This document shows, piece after piece, positions 1 through 6,341 of a stretch of 9,970 nt of DNA; position 1 is the stretch's first letter; each line of letters opens with the position of its first letter. Location: contig JAGWRY010000148.1 of assembly GCA_028869495.1 (NCBI GenBank), positions 1 to 9,970 on the forward strand, written 5' to 3'. The notes under the pieces were generated by a model, which made no database searches, was not told the DNA's origin, and worked only from the letters and a program-made list of their open reading frames with translations. The DNA is from Elusimicrobiota bacterium (GTDB lineage Bacteria; Elusimicrobiota; Elusimicrobia; UBA1565; UBA9628). Both the position numbers and the translations under genes were made by a program.

Positions 1-109
1 CGGTCAGCGCGGCGGGCCCGGGGGCGCGGAACCAGCGCGCGGCCGCCTCCGCGGCGGCGGCGAAGGTCCGCGCCTGGCCGAGCAGGGGGTTGGGCGTCTC
101 GCGCTTCAC
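1..109 (-). CDS. 5' end of an unrecognised gene (runs off the window)
   Basis: The minus strand opens a protein-like frame with GTG at 109-107, beginning MKRETPNPLLGQARTF and continuing in an Ala-rich, probably helical stretch with the segment ARWFRAPGPAALT. It is still open at base 1, so only 36 codons are visible. The upstream TAG of the DUF72 gene is in the same frame three codons earlier, so GTG is the only usual start available. No good Shine-Dalgarno sequence is seen, so translation may be coupled to the DUF72 gene, 9 bases away. I do not recognise the family. Codon bias (G/C third positions) and the tight spacing support a real gene, but the piece is too short for certainty. Confidence 0.45.
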   Translation of the reverse strand, partial: MKRETPNPLLGQARTFAAAAEAAARWFRAPGPAALT

Positions 110-118
110 GCCCGGAGT

Positions 119-835
119 CTACGAAATTCGGCGCGGCGAGAGCAGGCGCTCGGCGTCGCGGAAGGCGTCGCGGTGGGAGAAGGCGACGTAGGACGGGGCG
201 TCGGCGGCGGCCGCCCGGATTGTAGACAAATCGTCTACACCCAATCCGCCGACCCGCGGTCCCCGCGGCCGCAGATAGCGCAGGGAGCCGCGCGACGGCG
301 GCGCCTCCCGCAGGGGGTCGACGCCGCGCAGGAGCCCCAGGTCCGCGCAGACCTTGTCGGCCAGCCTCGGCGTCCACTCGGCGCCATGCGCCTGCCAGAC
401 GAGGGCCAGCCGCCCGCGGGCCTCGTTCCTGAAGAAGCGATACATGTCGCGCAGGCGGTCGGGACCCGGCGCGAAGGAGGCCGGGGTCTCGAAGACGACC
501 AGGCGCGCGCCCAAAGCCTCGGCGGCGGCCTTCGTGGACAGCCAGGCCTCGTGGACCTCCAGGCTGTCCCGGAACCAGCCGCAGAGCGGGCGCCGGGCCG
601 GGGTCAGGCGGCGGCCGGCCGGCGGGAAGCCCCGGTCGGAGGGCGCGTGAGTGATCAGGCGATAGGCCTGGACCGCGAACTCGGCCCCGTCCGGGGCGTC
701 CGCGCGCCAGGCGCTCAAGGTCGCGGGACGCGGCATCGCCTCGCCGGTGCGCGCCTCGACGAAGGAGAGGGAGCGCCAGTAGCGGTCCCGGCCGACCGGA
801 AAGCCGGCGCAGCCGACGCGCAGGGCCTCAGTCAA
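119..835 (-). CDS. DUF72 (YecE-like) family protein
   Basis: A 238-residue protein with the layout of the DUF72 family, predicted TIM barrels of unknown biochemical role. Visible family signs are the N-terminal RVGCAGFP strand (the usual VGtsGw position), a Trp after the PATLSAW segment, the FAVQAYRLITHAP strand ending in His, a central LVVFETPASF strand and the C-terminal YVAFSHRDAFRDAERL segment resembling the usual terminal 'FnN...DA' region. Length matches the family's usual 230-260. The start is TTG (835-833) inside the end of the upstream gene, an 8-base overlap (TTTGACTGA), which implies translational coupling; no closer ATG or GTG precedes the conserved strand. Residues 205-215 are encoded by an unusually AT-rich palindromic patch (see 221-239). 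The family assignment is by eye, and no specific function is claimed. Confidence 0.75.
   Translation of the reverse strand: MTEALRVGCAGFPVGRDRYWRSLSFVEARTGEAMPRPATLSAWRADAPDGAEFAVQAYRLITHAPSDRGFPPAGRRLTPARRPLCGWFRDSLEVHEAWLSTKAAAEALGARLVVFETPASFAPGPDRLRDMYRFFRNEARGRLALVWQAHGAEWTPRLADKVCADLGLLRGVDPLREAPPSRGSLRYLRPRGPRVGGLGVDDLSTIRAAAADAPSYVAFSHRDAFRDAERLLSPRRIS
221..239. repeat. AT-rich palindrome TGTAGAC-N5-GTCTACA inside the DUF72 gene
   Basis: A perfect 7-bp inverted repeat (221-227 with 233-239) around the loop AAATC. A further GGAT/ATCC pairing lies outside it (217-220 with 244-247) across a small bulge. It uses codons such as TTG, TCT and ACA that are rare in the surrounding GC-rich gene. 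It could be a protein-binding site or an RNA hairpin, or chance; nothing nearby shows which. Confidence 0.35.
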
Positions 836-1163
836 AGAGGGCGAAGCCGGGCTCGCGCGGACGGACGACGGCCTCGGGCAGGCGGCGCGCCCAGCGCAGG
901 CAGTACCAGGCCAAGCCCAGGCAGGCCAGCCCGTAGGCGAGCTCGAAGCCGGACCAGCGCAGCCACTGGGGCTCGGTCACGAAGGCCCACTTCACGGGAG
1001 AGTAGAGGTTCGCCTCGGGCTCGCCGACGAAGAGGTCCCAGAGCCCCTTCAAAGCGGCGAGCCCGCCCCACCCGGCGAAGATCGCCGCGGCGAGGCGGGC
1101 CAGCCCTCGGATCTTGATCGTCTCCCGCGCCCCTTCGGGCGACGAAGAGCGATTCCCCCTCAT
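828..1163 (-). CDS. Small two-helix membrane protein of unknown function
   Basis: A 111-residue protein with a basic N-terminus and two hydrophobic segments. Segment one is about residues 23-46 (from LARLAAAIFAGWGG through GLWDLFV). Segment two is about 70-91 (from WSGFELAYGLACLGLAW). Between them lies a polar stretch around EPEANLYSPVKWAF. With both helices spanning, the two ends would lie on the same side of the membrane. It begins with ATG at 1163-1161, only 7 bases after the rpsI stop, and no Shine-Dalgarno sequence is visible, so it is probably translated from the rplM-rpsI message. Its last codons overlap the start of the DUF72 gene. I recognise no family. Placement behind rpsI is more likely operon convenience than evidence of a ribosomal role. 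Confidence 0.6.
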   Translation of the reverse strand: MRGNRSSSPEGARETIKIRGLARLAAAIFAGWGGLAALKGLWDLFVGEPEANLYSPVKWAFVTEPQWLRWSGFELAYGLACLGLAWYCLRWARRLPEAVVRPREPGFALFD

Positions 1164-1170
1164 CGAGGGA

Positions 1171-1572
1171 TCAGCGCTTCGAGTACTGGAAGCGCCGGCG
1201 CGCCTTCGGCTGTCCGGGCTTCTTGCGCTCGACCATGCGCGGGTCGCGCGTCAGGAAGCCGGCGGCCTTCAGGGCCTTCTTGTTCTTGTCGTCGACCTTG
1301 ACCAGCGCGCGGGCGATCGCGTGCCGCGCCGCCCCGGCCTGGCCGGAGATGCCGCCGCCGACGACCTTCACGATGTAGTCGTGAGAGGCGCCGCCGTCGA
1401 CGAGCTCGATGGGCGCCTTCACGTCGCGCGCCTGGTGCGGCAGGCCGGCGAAATACTCGTCGACCGGCTTCTTGTTGACGGTGATCTTGCCCTCGCCCTT
1501 CGGGAGGACGCGCACCTGCGCGACGGAGGTCTTCCGGCGGCCGGTGGCCCAAATCGCTTCGTTCTTGCCCAT
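1171..1572 (-). CDS. rpsI: 30S ribosomal protein S9
   Basis: A 133-residue S9 of typical length. The conserved N-terminal ATGRRKTSVAQVRV segment (residues 9-22) is followed by GEGKITVNKKPVDEYF, the central VVGGGISGQAGAARHAIARAL, the LTRDPRMVERKK segment and the invariant basic tail ending RRRFQYSKR. In the ribosome this C-terminal tail reaches the P-site tRNA anticodon stem-loop, and the final Lys-Arg is present here. The ATG at 1572-1570 is 5 bases after the rplM stop, the standard rplM-rpsI pairing. Only a weak purine run (GAAGG) lies upstream, inside the end of rplM, so coupling to rplM translation is likely. Nothing in the sequence suggests loss of function. Confidence 0.97.
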   Translation of the reverse strand: MGKNEAIWATGRRKTSVAQVRVLPKGEGKITVNKKPVDEYFAGLPHQARDVKAPIELVDGGASHDYIVKVVGGGISGQAGAARHAIARALVKVDDKNKKALKAAGFLTRDPRMVERKKPGQPKARRRFQYSKR

Positions 1573-1577
1573 GGTGT

Positions 1578-2012
1578 TTACTTGGCCTTCGCTTCGAGGA
1601 TCGCGTGCGGGTGCTTGTCCGCGGTGTAGACCTTCAGGCGGACCAGCTGTTTGCGCGCCAGCCGGTTCTTCGGGAGCATCCGGCGCACGGCGAGCATGAC
1701 GACCTTGCGCGGGTCGCGCTCCATCTGGCGGCGCAGAGGCGTCGTCTTCGCGCCGCCGGCGTAGCCGGAGTGCGAGAAGTAGAACTTCTGGTCCAACTTC
1801 GCGCCGGTCAGCCGGACGTGCTTCGCGTTCGTGACGACGACGAAATCGCCGCAGTCCACGAAATCGGTGTAGGTCGGCTTCTGCTTGCCGCGCAGGAGCG
1901 TGGCCGCCTTGGTCGCCAGACGGCCGAGGACCTGGCCCTTCGCGTCGATGTGGTGCCAGCGGCGCTCGAGGGCCGCCTGGCGGGGGTTATGGATATAGCT
2001 CTTCTGAGGCAT
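1578..2012 (-). CDS. rplM: 50S ribosomal protein L13
   Basis: A 144-residue L13, one of the early-assembling large-subunit proteins that bind 23S rRNA. Conserved features are RRWHHIDAKGQVLGRLAT near residue 19, LLRGKQKPTYT, the DFVVVTNAKHVRLTG strand, YFSHSGYAGG, the RKVVMLAVRRMLPKN helix and the terminal KVYTADKHPHA. I chose ATG 2012-2010 (MPQKSYIHNP) because it gives the usual N-terminus. A TTG 18 bases upstream would add six residues and would lie in the -10 region of the candidate promoter. No Shine-Dalgarno sequence precedes this ATG, and the predicted transcription start is within about two bases of it, so the message may be leaderless. It is followed by rpsI after 5 bases. Confidence 0.96.
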   Translation of the reverse strand: MPQKSYIHNPRQAALERRWHHIDAKGQVLGRLATKAATLLRGKQKPTYTDFVDCGDFVVVTNAKHVRLTGAKLDQKFYFSHSGYAGGAKTTPLRRQMERDPRKVVMLAVRRMLPKNRLARKQLVRLKVYTADKHPHAILEAKAK

Positions 2013-2020
2013 AGTGGCTA

Positions 2021-2050
2021 ACGATAGCAAAATCCCCGTCGGCGACTCAA
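2021..2050 (-). promoter_or_regulatory. Candidate rplM-rpsI promoter (extended -10)
   Basis: On the minus strand TTGAGT (2050-2045) is followed after 18 bases by TATCGT (2026-2021), preceded by TGC as in an extended -10. Both hexamers match the sigma-70 consensus at four of six positions. The -35 overlaps the stop of the upstream gene. Transcription would start near 2014, essentially at the rplM ATG. The TTTTGCTATCGT core resembles TTTGCTATGAT upstream of rplU. Confidence 0.45.
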
Positions 2051-2628
2051 GGGTTTTCCGTCGAGCCCGGAGCCGGGGGCCGGCGCGTGCCGTAGACCCG
2101 CCCGCCGGGCCCCCGCCAAAAGACCCGCAGGCCGCGCCGCGCCCGTCGGTACACGGAGACGCCCTCGTCGGTCAGCAGGCCGCTCCCGTCGAACAGGGGC
2201 TTGCCCTCCCAGTCCGTCAGGCGGAACACCCACTTCGCGTCGGCGCCCTTGTTCTGGAAGTAGGAGATCGCGTCCTGCGCGAGCAGGAACTCGAACTTCC
2301 GGTAGCCCGCCTTCGTCAGCAGGTCCGGGGCGAGGGAGCCGGCCGACGCGCGGACCGTCCACGGGCGGGCGGTGCCGTAGCGGCGTCGGAAGAGGGCCAG
2401 CGCGGCGGGCTCGGCGGCGCGGATCTTGAGCAGGAGCGCCTCGTCGGCGGGGCTCCACCGGCTCTGGTCCGGCGGCAGGATTCCGCGGCGCCACATCTCG
2501 TCGAGCGTCTCGCGCCCCGGGGGCCTCGCGGAGGCGCCGACGAGCAGGGTCGGACGCGCGTGGCCGCCGAGCTCGAGCGCCGGCGCCGGACGCGCAAGCG
2601 CCAGGACGAGGACGAGCGCCGGGCTCAA
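2047..2628 (-). CDS. Probable exported protein of unknown function
   Basis: A 193-residue protein starting at TTG 2628-2626, whose last two bases form part of the dcd stop codon (TTGA); no ATG or GTG exists near this point in the frame. The N-terminus, MSPALVLVLALARPAPALEL, looks like a short signal peptide with possible cleavage after APA, though it lacks the usual basic residue before the hydrophobic core. The mature part has a Trp/Arg-rich start (LDEMWRRGILPPDQSRWSP), then the better-structured KFEFLLAQDAISYFQNKGAD and WVFRLTDWEGKPLFDGSGL segments, and a beta-rich end (VSVYRRARRGLRVFWRGPGG). Frame confidence comes from the amphipathic pattern and G/C third-position bias. I do not recognise the family. 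It follows dcd by overlap but probably has no biochemical link to it. Confidence 0.6.
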   Translation of the reverse strand: MSPALVLVLALARPAPALELGGHARPTLLVGASARPPGRETLDEMWRRGILPPDQSRWSPADEALLLKIRAAEPAALALFRRRYGTARPWTVRASAGSLAPDLLTKAGYRKFEFLLAQDAISYFQNKGADAKWVFRLTDWEGKPLFDGSGLLTDEGVSVYRRARRGLRVFWRGPGGRVYGTRRPPAPGSTENP

Positions 2629-3188
2629 GACCCCGACAGCACGCGGGGCAGGACGACGCCGACCTGTCCCATGTACTTGCCCGCGCGGTCCGAATACGAG
2701 GTCTCGCAGACTTGGTCGCCGCCGAAGAACAGCAGCTGGGCGATGCCCTCGTTCGAGTAGATCTTGGCCGGCAGAGGCGTCGTGTTCGAGATCTCGATCG
2801 TCAGATAGCCCTTCCAGCCGGGCTCCAGCGGCGTCACGTTGACGATGATCCCGCAGCGCGCGTACGTGCTCTTGCCCAGGCAGATCGCGAGCACCTCGCG
2901 CGGGATGTCGAACCTCTCGACCGAGCGCGCCAGCGCGAACGAGTTCGGCGGCACGACGCATTCCGGAGCCTTCACGTCGACGAAGGACTTGTCGTCGAAC
3001 TTCTTCGGGTCCACCAGCGCCCCGTGCACGTTCGTGAAGATCTTGTACTCGTCGGCGACGCGGATGTCGTAGCCGTACGACGACAGCCCGAACGAGATCT
3101 TGCCCTTCCCGTCCTGCCGTTCGACGAACGGGTCGATCATCTTCCGAGTCAGCGACATCTCGCGGATCCACTTGTCGGACTTGATCAT
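2625..3188 (-). CDS. dcd: dCTP deaminase
   Basis: A 187-residue cytosolic enzyme that deaminates dCTP to dUTP, feeding thymidylate synthesis. Family marks are DKWIRE near the start, SSYGYDIRV (36-44), VPPNSFALARSVE (79-91), the nucleotide-binding GKSTYARCGIIVNVTPLEPG (105-124), and TIEISNTTPLP, in which Glu132 aligns by eye with the catalytic glutamate of E. coli Dcd. The terminal KYMGQVGVVLP is also typical, and the overall pattern resembles alphaproteobacterial-type Dcd. The start is ATG 3188, with GGAG (3197-3194) five bases upstream, the clearest ribosome site in this part of the window. An earlier in-frame ATG at 3218 lies in the repeat element and is not used in this model. The stop overlaps the next gene's TTG. 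Confidence 0.95.
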   Translation of the reverse strand: MIKSDKWIREMSLTRKMIDPFVERQDGKGKISFGLSSYGYDIRVADEYKIFTNVHGALVDPKKFDDKSFVDVKAPECVVPPNSFALARSVERFDIPREVLAICLGKSTYARCGIIVNVTPLEPGWKGYLTIEISNTTPLPAKIYSNEGIAQLLFFGGDQVCETSYSDRAGKYMGQVGVVLPRVLSGS

Positions 3189-3190
3189 GG

Positions 3191-3197
3191 CTTCTCC
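3191..3197 (-). promoter_or_regulatory. dcd ribosome binding site
   Basis: GGAGAAG on the minus strand, with GGAG five bases before the dcd ATG. It abuts the outer edge of the inverted-repeat element at 3198, so the dcd 5' untranslated region beyond the site is entirely element sequence. It decides the start at 3188 over the ATG at 3218. Confidence 0.75.
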
Positions 3198-3312
3198 ATT
3201 AACAAAGGGGTCAGGCACAAATTTAACAAAAATCTCGCCCCCTCGATGACGCGCTCGAAAAGTTCGTTTCCGGCCCGAAAAAGTTCATTTCGTGCCTGAC
3301 CCCTTTGTTAAT
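3198..3312. repeat. 115-bp inverted-repeat (REPIN/MITE-like) element between hpnE and dcd
   Basis: Two perfect 21-bp arms (3198-3218 and 3292-3312) with the core AAAGGGGTCAGGCAC face each other. Pairing continues imperfectly inward to about 3227/3283, giving roughly 27 of 30 matches. The interior is much richer in A+T than the flanking genes. It contains two near-direct copies of CGAAAAGTTCGTTTC (3256-3270 and 3276-3291, the second with an extra A and one substitution). There is no ORF. The architecture is that of a non-autonomous element of paired inverted REP-type units. From memory, 'aaaggggtcaggcac'-type motifs occur in families tied to REP-associated Y1 (RAYT) transposases, but that link is inference. 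In RNA the arms could fold into a long stem covering the hpnE stop and reaching the dcd ribosome site. Confidence 0.8.
3256..3291. repeat. Internal near-direct repeat pair of the element
   Basis: CGAAAAGTTCGTTTC (3256-3270) and CGAAAAAGTTCATTTC (3276-3291) are spaced by about 20 bases. The second copy runs into the right arm and includes the hpnE stop codon (TCA on plus at 3285-3287). Confidence 0.6.
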
Positions 3313-4634
3313 CTGGAGGCGGCGGCGAAGGCGGAGGCGCAGGCGGACTCGATGGTCGCGGGCAGACCGGTGCGGGTCCAGTCGCCGGCGAAGGAGAAGC
3401 CCGGCATGCCGCTCCCGGGCTCGGGGCGCTTGGCCTCGGCGCCGGGAACCGGCGAGAGGGTCGCGAACGGCTCCTTGACCAGTTTGGCGGCCGACACTTT
3501 CGCCTTCGCGAAGTCCGGCAGGCAGGCGGACAGGTCGCGGGTCATCGCGGCGAGGATGGCGTCGGGAGACCGGCCGACCTGGGCATGGGCGCCGGAGATC
3601 ACGACTGATATGACCTGACCGGAGCCGGTAAGACCCTGAATCCGCGTCTTGTTGAAGACCCAATGGGTTTCCGTGCCGAGGAGGCCGATGAACCGCTCGG
3701 ACATGACCGGACGGTCGAGCTTCAGGGTCGCGCCGACGATCGGCGCGGGAGAAAGATCCTCCCACGGGCCGCGGAGCGCCGCGGGGAGATCGAGCTTCTT
3801 CAAATCCCACGGCGGCAGGGTCGAGACGACGTGCTCCGCTTCGAAGCGCGAGCCCATGTCGGTGACGACGCCGCGGACGCGGCCGTCCGCGGCGATCAGC
3901 CCCGCGGCCTTGGCCGTCGAGATCACGCGCCCGCCGCGCGCCTCGACGAAGGCCCGCGCCGCGTCCGTGTAGAGCTCCGAAAGGCCGACGCGGGCCAGCG
4001 CGAAGCGCGAGCCCGACGCGCCGCCGAAGAACATCTCGCGCAAAGCCTGCACGAAGCCCGCCGCCGACGCGCGCTCGGGAGTCTCGTTGAGGATGCCGAT
4101 CGCGGCGGGGTCGAAGAAGCGGGTCTGGAAGGTCCGCGAGATCCCCAGCCCGGTCAGCCATTCGCGCACGGTCAGGCGTTCGACGCCGTCGGGGACGGGG
4201 CCTTTCTTCATCGCCTTGAGCGCCTGATCGAAGCCGAGGAGGGCCGCCTTGTCGCGCGCGGGCACGCCGCGCAGGCGCAGGAGGCCGACCGCCAAGTGCC
4301 AGGGCGCCGGCAGCCAGGACGGGCAGTCGAGGCGGTCGCGCCCGCCGCCGGACTCCGCGTAGTCGACGGCGACGTCCGGGAAGATCTCGAGCCGGTCCTC
4401 GGTCCCGATCGTCTTCAGGAAGCGGCGCGTCGCGCGGTAGCAGGCCATGAACAGGTGCTGGCCGTTGTCGACCTCGCCGACGCCGGGGTCGCCGAACGAG
4501 TACGCGCGCCCGCCCAGGCGCGGCTTCTTCTCGAGGACCAGCACGCGGCGGCCGCCCTCGGCCAGCGCGGCGGCGCAGGCCAGACCCGCGAAGCCCCCGC
4601 CCAGGACCAGGACGTCCGGGCGTTCAGAGGCCAT
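3285..4634 (-). CDS. hpnE: Hydroxysqualene dehydroxylase (squalene-associated FAD-dependent desaturase)
   Basis: A 449-residue flavoprotein of the HpnE/phytoene-desaturase-like amine oxidase superfamily. It reduces hydroxysqualene to squalene, the last step of the HpnC-HpnD-HpnE route. The FAD-binding Rossmann motif is LVLGGGFAGLACAAALAEG (residues 9-27), followed by LEKKPRLGGRAYSF and the VDNGQHLFMACY segment typical of HpnE. The C-terminal FAD segment FAGDWTRTGLPATIESA (415-431) is intact. The ATG at 4634-4632 lies inside the end of hpnD, an 11-base overlap, so the two are coupled. The last eight residues (LTKGSGTK) and the TGA are encoded by the repeat element, so the native C-terminus seems to have been replaced just after the conserved region. 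The catalytic domain should be unaffected. Confidence 0.92.
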   Translation of the reverse strand: MASERPDVLVLGGGFAGLACAAALAEGGRRVLVLEKKPRLGGRAYSFGDPGVGEVDNGQHLFMACYRATRRFLKTIGTEDRLEIFPDVAVDYAESGGGRDRLDCPSWLPAPWHLAVGLLRLRGVPARDKAALLGFDQALKAMKKGPVPDGVERLTVREWLTGLGISRTFQTRFFDPAAIGILNETPERASAAGFVQALREMFFGGASGSRFALARVGLSELYTDAARAFVEARGGRVISTAKAAGLIAADGRVRGVVTDMGSRFEAEHVVSTLPPWDLKKLDLPAALRGPWEDLSPAPIVGATLKLDRPVMSERFIGLLGTETHWVFNKTRIQGLTGSGQVISVVISGAHAQVGRSPDAILAAMTRDLSACLPDFAKAKVSAAKLVKEPFATLSPVPGAEAKRPEPGSGMPGFSFAGDWTRTGLPATIESACASAFAAASRLTKGSGTK

Positions 4635-5457
4635 GGCAGTAGCGCCAGGCCCGCAGGGCCAGGGCCAGCTTGCGCCCGCGCGAGAGGCGCGTCTTCCCGG
4701 TCAGAACGGGATAGCCGCGCTCCTTGATCTCGTCGAGGAGGCCCTCGTAGACGTGGGCCATCACCTCGGCCGGCAGGAGGCTCTTCCGGTCGGCCGGGTC
4801 CACGAGCGCGCGCGCCTTCGCGTAGTAGCCCTTCGCGCGCCGGTACTGCGTCTCGAGGACGGCGTCGAGCCCGACCGGGCGGCGGCCGGACTCCAGCTCC
4901 TCGACGGAGACGCCCTCCGCGCGCAGGTCCGCGAGCGGCAGGTAGACGCGCCCGATCGCGAGGTCGGCGCCGACGTCGCGCACGATGTTCGTCAGCTGGA
5001 ACGCGTAGCCGAACGTGATCGCGAACTCGCGCATGCGCTCCTCGGGCGTGCGCGACCAGCCGAAGACGCGCACGCACAGGAGCCCGACCGAGGACGCGAC
5101 GCCGCGCATGTAGCCCTCGAGATCGGCGATCGTCTCGTAGCGCGCCCCCTCGAGGTCCAGCGCGCAGCCGCGGATCATCTCGAGGAGCTCCGCCTTCGGC
5201 AGGCCGTAGTCGGCGATCGGGCGCTCGAGCGCGCGCGCGATCGGATGCTCCGCCGTCCCCGCGTAGAGCCGCTCGACCTCGGCGCGCCAGAAGTCCAGGC
5301 GGCGCCGCGCCTCGTCCTCCGGCAGGCCGGAATCCACGATGTCGTCGATCAGACGGCAGTACGCGTAGACCGCGGAGAGCGCCTCGCGCTTGGCGCGCGG
5401 CAGGAACAGGAAGCCGAGGAAGAAGTTCGAGCCCTTCTCGGCGCCGGACGCGGTCAT
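4624..5457 (-). CDS. hpnD: Presqualene diphosphate synthase
   Basis: A 277-residue all-helical trans-isoprenyl diphosphate synthase of the squalene/phytoene synthase family. In the three-enzyme bacterial squalene route HpnD joins two farnesyl diphosphates into presqualene diphosphate. Motifs are SNFFLGFLFLPRAKREA (10-26), typical of HpnD rather than HpnC, the first Asp-rich motif DDIVD (38-42) in YAYCRLIDDIVD, and the second, QLTNIVRDVGAD (154-165), followed by GRVYLP. Both motifs, which bind Mg2+ and diphosphate, are complete. The ATG at 5457 overlaps the hpnC stop by four bases (ATGA), and the 3' end overlaps hpnE. A phytoene- or diapophytoene-synthase role cannot be excluded by motifs alone, but the hpnC-hpnD-hpnE order argues strongly for squalene. 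Confidence 0.92.
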   Translation of the reverse strand: MTASGAEKGSNFFLGFLFLPRAKREALSAVYAYCRLIDDIVDSGLPEDEARRRLDFWRAEVERLYAGTAEHPIARALERPIADYGLPKAELLEMIRGCALDLEGARYETIADLEGYMRGVASSVGLLCVRVFGWSRTPEERMREFAITFGYAFQLTNIVRDVGADLAIGRVYLPLADLRAEGVSVEELESGRRPVGLDAVLETQYRRAKGYYAKARALVDPADRKSLLPAEVMAHVYEGLLDEIKERGYPVLTGKTRLSRGRKLALALRAWRYCHGL

Positions 5458-6341
5458 GCCCCGACGAGAGCCCGCGCCGCCAGCGGGATCCAGTCGCGCT
5501 TGCGCAGCGCCGGCCGCGAGCGCAGGACGTCGAAGTCCTGACGGTGGATCATCTTCAGGATCTGCCTCCCGCCCAGCCAGGTCAGGCGGATCTCGAGCGA
5601 GAGCGGCCAGGGCAGGCGTCCGGGCAGGGGGCGGCCCTGGTCGAAGAGCGCGCGCGTGCGCGAGAGCTCGAACTTCATCAGGCTCCTGAAGCGCTCGTTG
5701 AAGACGCCCATGCGCAGGTCGGCCTCCGAGTAGCCGTGCGCCTTGAAGTCCTCCTCGGGGATGTAGACCCGGTCCTTCTTCAAGTCCACCGAGACGTCCT
5801 GCCAGAAGTTCGCCAGCTGGAGCGCCGTGCAGATCGCGTCCGAGTACCGGAACAGCTCCTCGTCGCGCAGGCCGTGGATCATCAGCACGATGCGCCCGAC
5901 GGGGTTCGCCGAGCGCCGGCAGTAGTCGAGGACCTCGGCGAAGGTCGCGTAGCGGCTTTTCTCCGTATCCTGCAGGAACGCCGAGAGCAGGTCGTCGAAC
6001 GGCTGCTTCGGCAGGTCCAGCGTCTTCAGCGTCGCGCCGAGGGCGACGAAGACGGGATGCGTCGGCGGCTTCTCGCCGACCTCGGCGAGCTGGCGGCGCC
6101 AGTCGAGCAGGCGCTCGCGGCGCGCGCCCTCGTGCTCGGGCTCGTCGGACATGTCGTCGGCGATGCGCGCGAACGCGTACAAGGCGGCCACGTGCCGGCG
6201 CAGGTCCCGGCGGATCAGGCGCGAGGCGACCGGGAAGTTCTCGTAGTGGCGGCGCGCGAGGTCCTGACAGAAGCGGTAGGCGCCGTCGACGTCGTCCGGA
6301 TTCAGGAGGCGGGCCTCGTACTCCTTGATGGTCCCGCTCAT
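5454..6341 (-). CDS. hpnC: Hydroxysqualene synthase
   Basis: A 295-residue member of the squalene/phytoene synthase family. HpnC turns presqualene diphosphate into hydroxysqualene, which HpnE then reduces. The first Asp-rich motif is DDMSD (62-66) in YAFARIADDMSDE. The central SANPVGRIVL (144-153) is typical of the family, and the second motif is QLANFWQDVSVD (175-186), followed by DRVYIP. The FWQD form and the ENFPVASRLI segment near residue 35 separate it from the adjacent HpnD. The start chosen is ATG 6341, which overlaps the obg stop by four bases; an upstream in-frame start at 6413 would add Arg/Ala-rich residues that are only the shadow of obg. A weak AAGAA precedes the ATG, so translation is probably coupled to obg. 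Confidence 0.92.
   Translation of the reverse strand: MSGTIKEYEARLLNPDDVDGAYRFCQDLARRHYENFPVASRLIRRDLRRHVAALYAFARIADDMSDEPEHEGARRERLLDWRRQLAEVGEKPPTHPVFVALGATLKTLDLPKQPFDDLLSAFLQDTEKSRYATFAEVLDYCRRSANPVGRIVLMIHGLRDEELFRYSDAICTALQLANFWQDVSVDLKKDRVYIPEEDFKAHGYSEADLRMGVFNERFRSLMKFELSRTRALFDQGRPLPGRLPWPLSLEIRLTWLGGRQILKMIHRQDFDVLRSRPALRKRDWIPLAARALVGA

Noticed and set aside
173..1117. Long plus-strand open frame over the DUF72 and membrane-protein genes
   Set aside because: It is Arg/Gly/Pro-rich with no domain pattern, and is antisense to a recognisable DUF72 protein. High GC leaves such frames open by lack of stop codons.
2013..2030. TTG start (2030) for rplM
   Set aside because: It adds residues not seen in L13 and lies in the candidate -10 region; MPQKS at 2012 is the normal N-terminus.
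2629..3171. N-terminal extension of the exported protein through dcd
   Set aside because: The extension is the shadow of dcd in another frame. The signal-like sequence starts at the TTG overlapping the dcd stop.
3189..3218. Upstream ATG (3218) for dcd
   Set aside because: It would add ten residues encoded by the repeat element, while the ATG at 3188 has a good ribosome site and the family's normal N-terminus.
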